Assembly: GCA_937928525.1 (NCBI GenBank)
Contig: CALFWJ010000094.1
Coordinates: 1 to 5,177, forward strand
Direction: 5' to 3'
Length of the DNA stretch: 5,177 bases
Source of the DNA: an uncultured Alphaproteobacteria bacterium
GTDB lineage: Bacteria; Pseudomonadota; Alphaproteobacteria; UBA2136; UBA6156
Shown: positions 5,169 through 5,177 of the stretch, one piece after another
How positions within the stretch are numbered: the first letter of the stretch is position 1
Layout: each line of letters begins with the position of its first letter
Translations under genes and position numbers: made by a program
Notes under the pieces: model-generated
What the model saw: the letters and a program-made list of their open reading frames with translations, nothing else
What the model was told of the DNA's origin: nothing
Database searches by the model: none

Positions 5169-5177
5169 ATGAAAGAA
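5169..5177 (+). CDS. Possible start of a divergent gene, cut by the window edge
   Basis: ATG 5169 is followed by two codons (Lys, Glu) before the window ends. It is preceded by a purine-rich AAGAAAAG about eight bases upstream, similar to what precedes the SOUL gene, and by a perfect TTGACA at 5122-5127 with no convincing -10. With three codons visible nothing can be said about the product. Confidence 0.25.

Overview
This window looks like ordinary chromosome of a proteobacterium, most likely an alphaproteobacterium of moderate GC content. The evidence is that HemJ (the protoporphyrinogen oxidase type common in that class) is present, and that RecR carries a V-D-G-Q-T-T-A-H stretch and a D-D-G-T-L tail that I associate with alphaproteobacterial RecR. 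This assignment is from memory of family sequences, not a search. No phage, insertion sequence, CRISPR array, tRNA or rRNA is visible.

Layout from left to right. The 3' end of an unrecognised gene enters from the left on the + strand and stops at a strong hairpin terminator (146-176), which it shares with the convergent hemC gene (201-1160, minus). hemC is divergent from hemJ (1247-1669, plus), and the 86-base gap between them holds a 28-base imperfect palindrome. hemJ overlaps trmB (1669-2391) by one base. After a 102-base AT-rich gap with a perfect TATAAT comes an exported SOUL-family heme-binding protein (2494-3114). It is followed by a CDP-alcohol phosphatidyltransferase of the PgsA type (3201-3818). 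A second strong hairpin (3832-3863) separates this from two minus-strand genes: a secreted His/Met-rich DUF305 protein (3881-4351, with its own promoter candidate) and recR (4432-5025). The last 150 bases hold the recR upstream region and possibly the first three codons of a divergent gene.

Functionally, hemC and hemJ act early and late in heme synthesis, and the SOUL protein two genes further on may bind heme or porphyrin outside the cytoplasm, so the left half has a tetrapyrrole theme. trmB (tRNA m7G46), pgsA-like (phosphatidylglycerol synthesis) and recR (RecFOR recombination repair) are housekeeping genes. The DUF305 protein is a probable periplasmic metal (copper) handling protein.

I did not find an undescribed system. 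The items most worth checking are the symmetric dyad between hemC and hemJ, the His/Met-rich DUF305 protein, and the inverted repeat upstream of recR.
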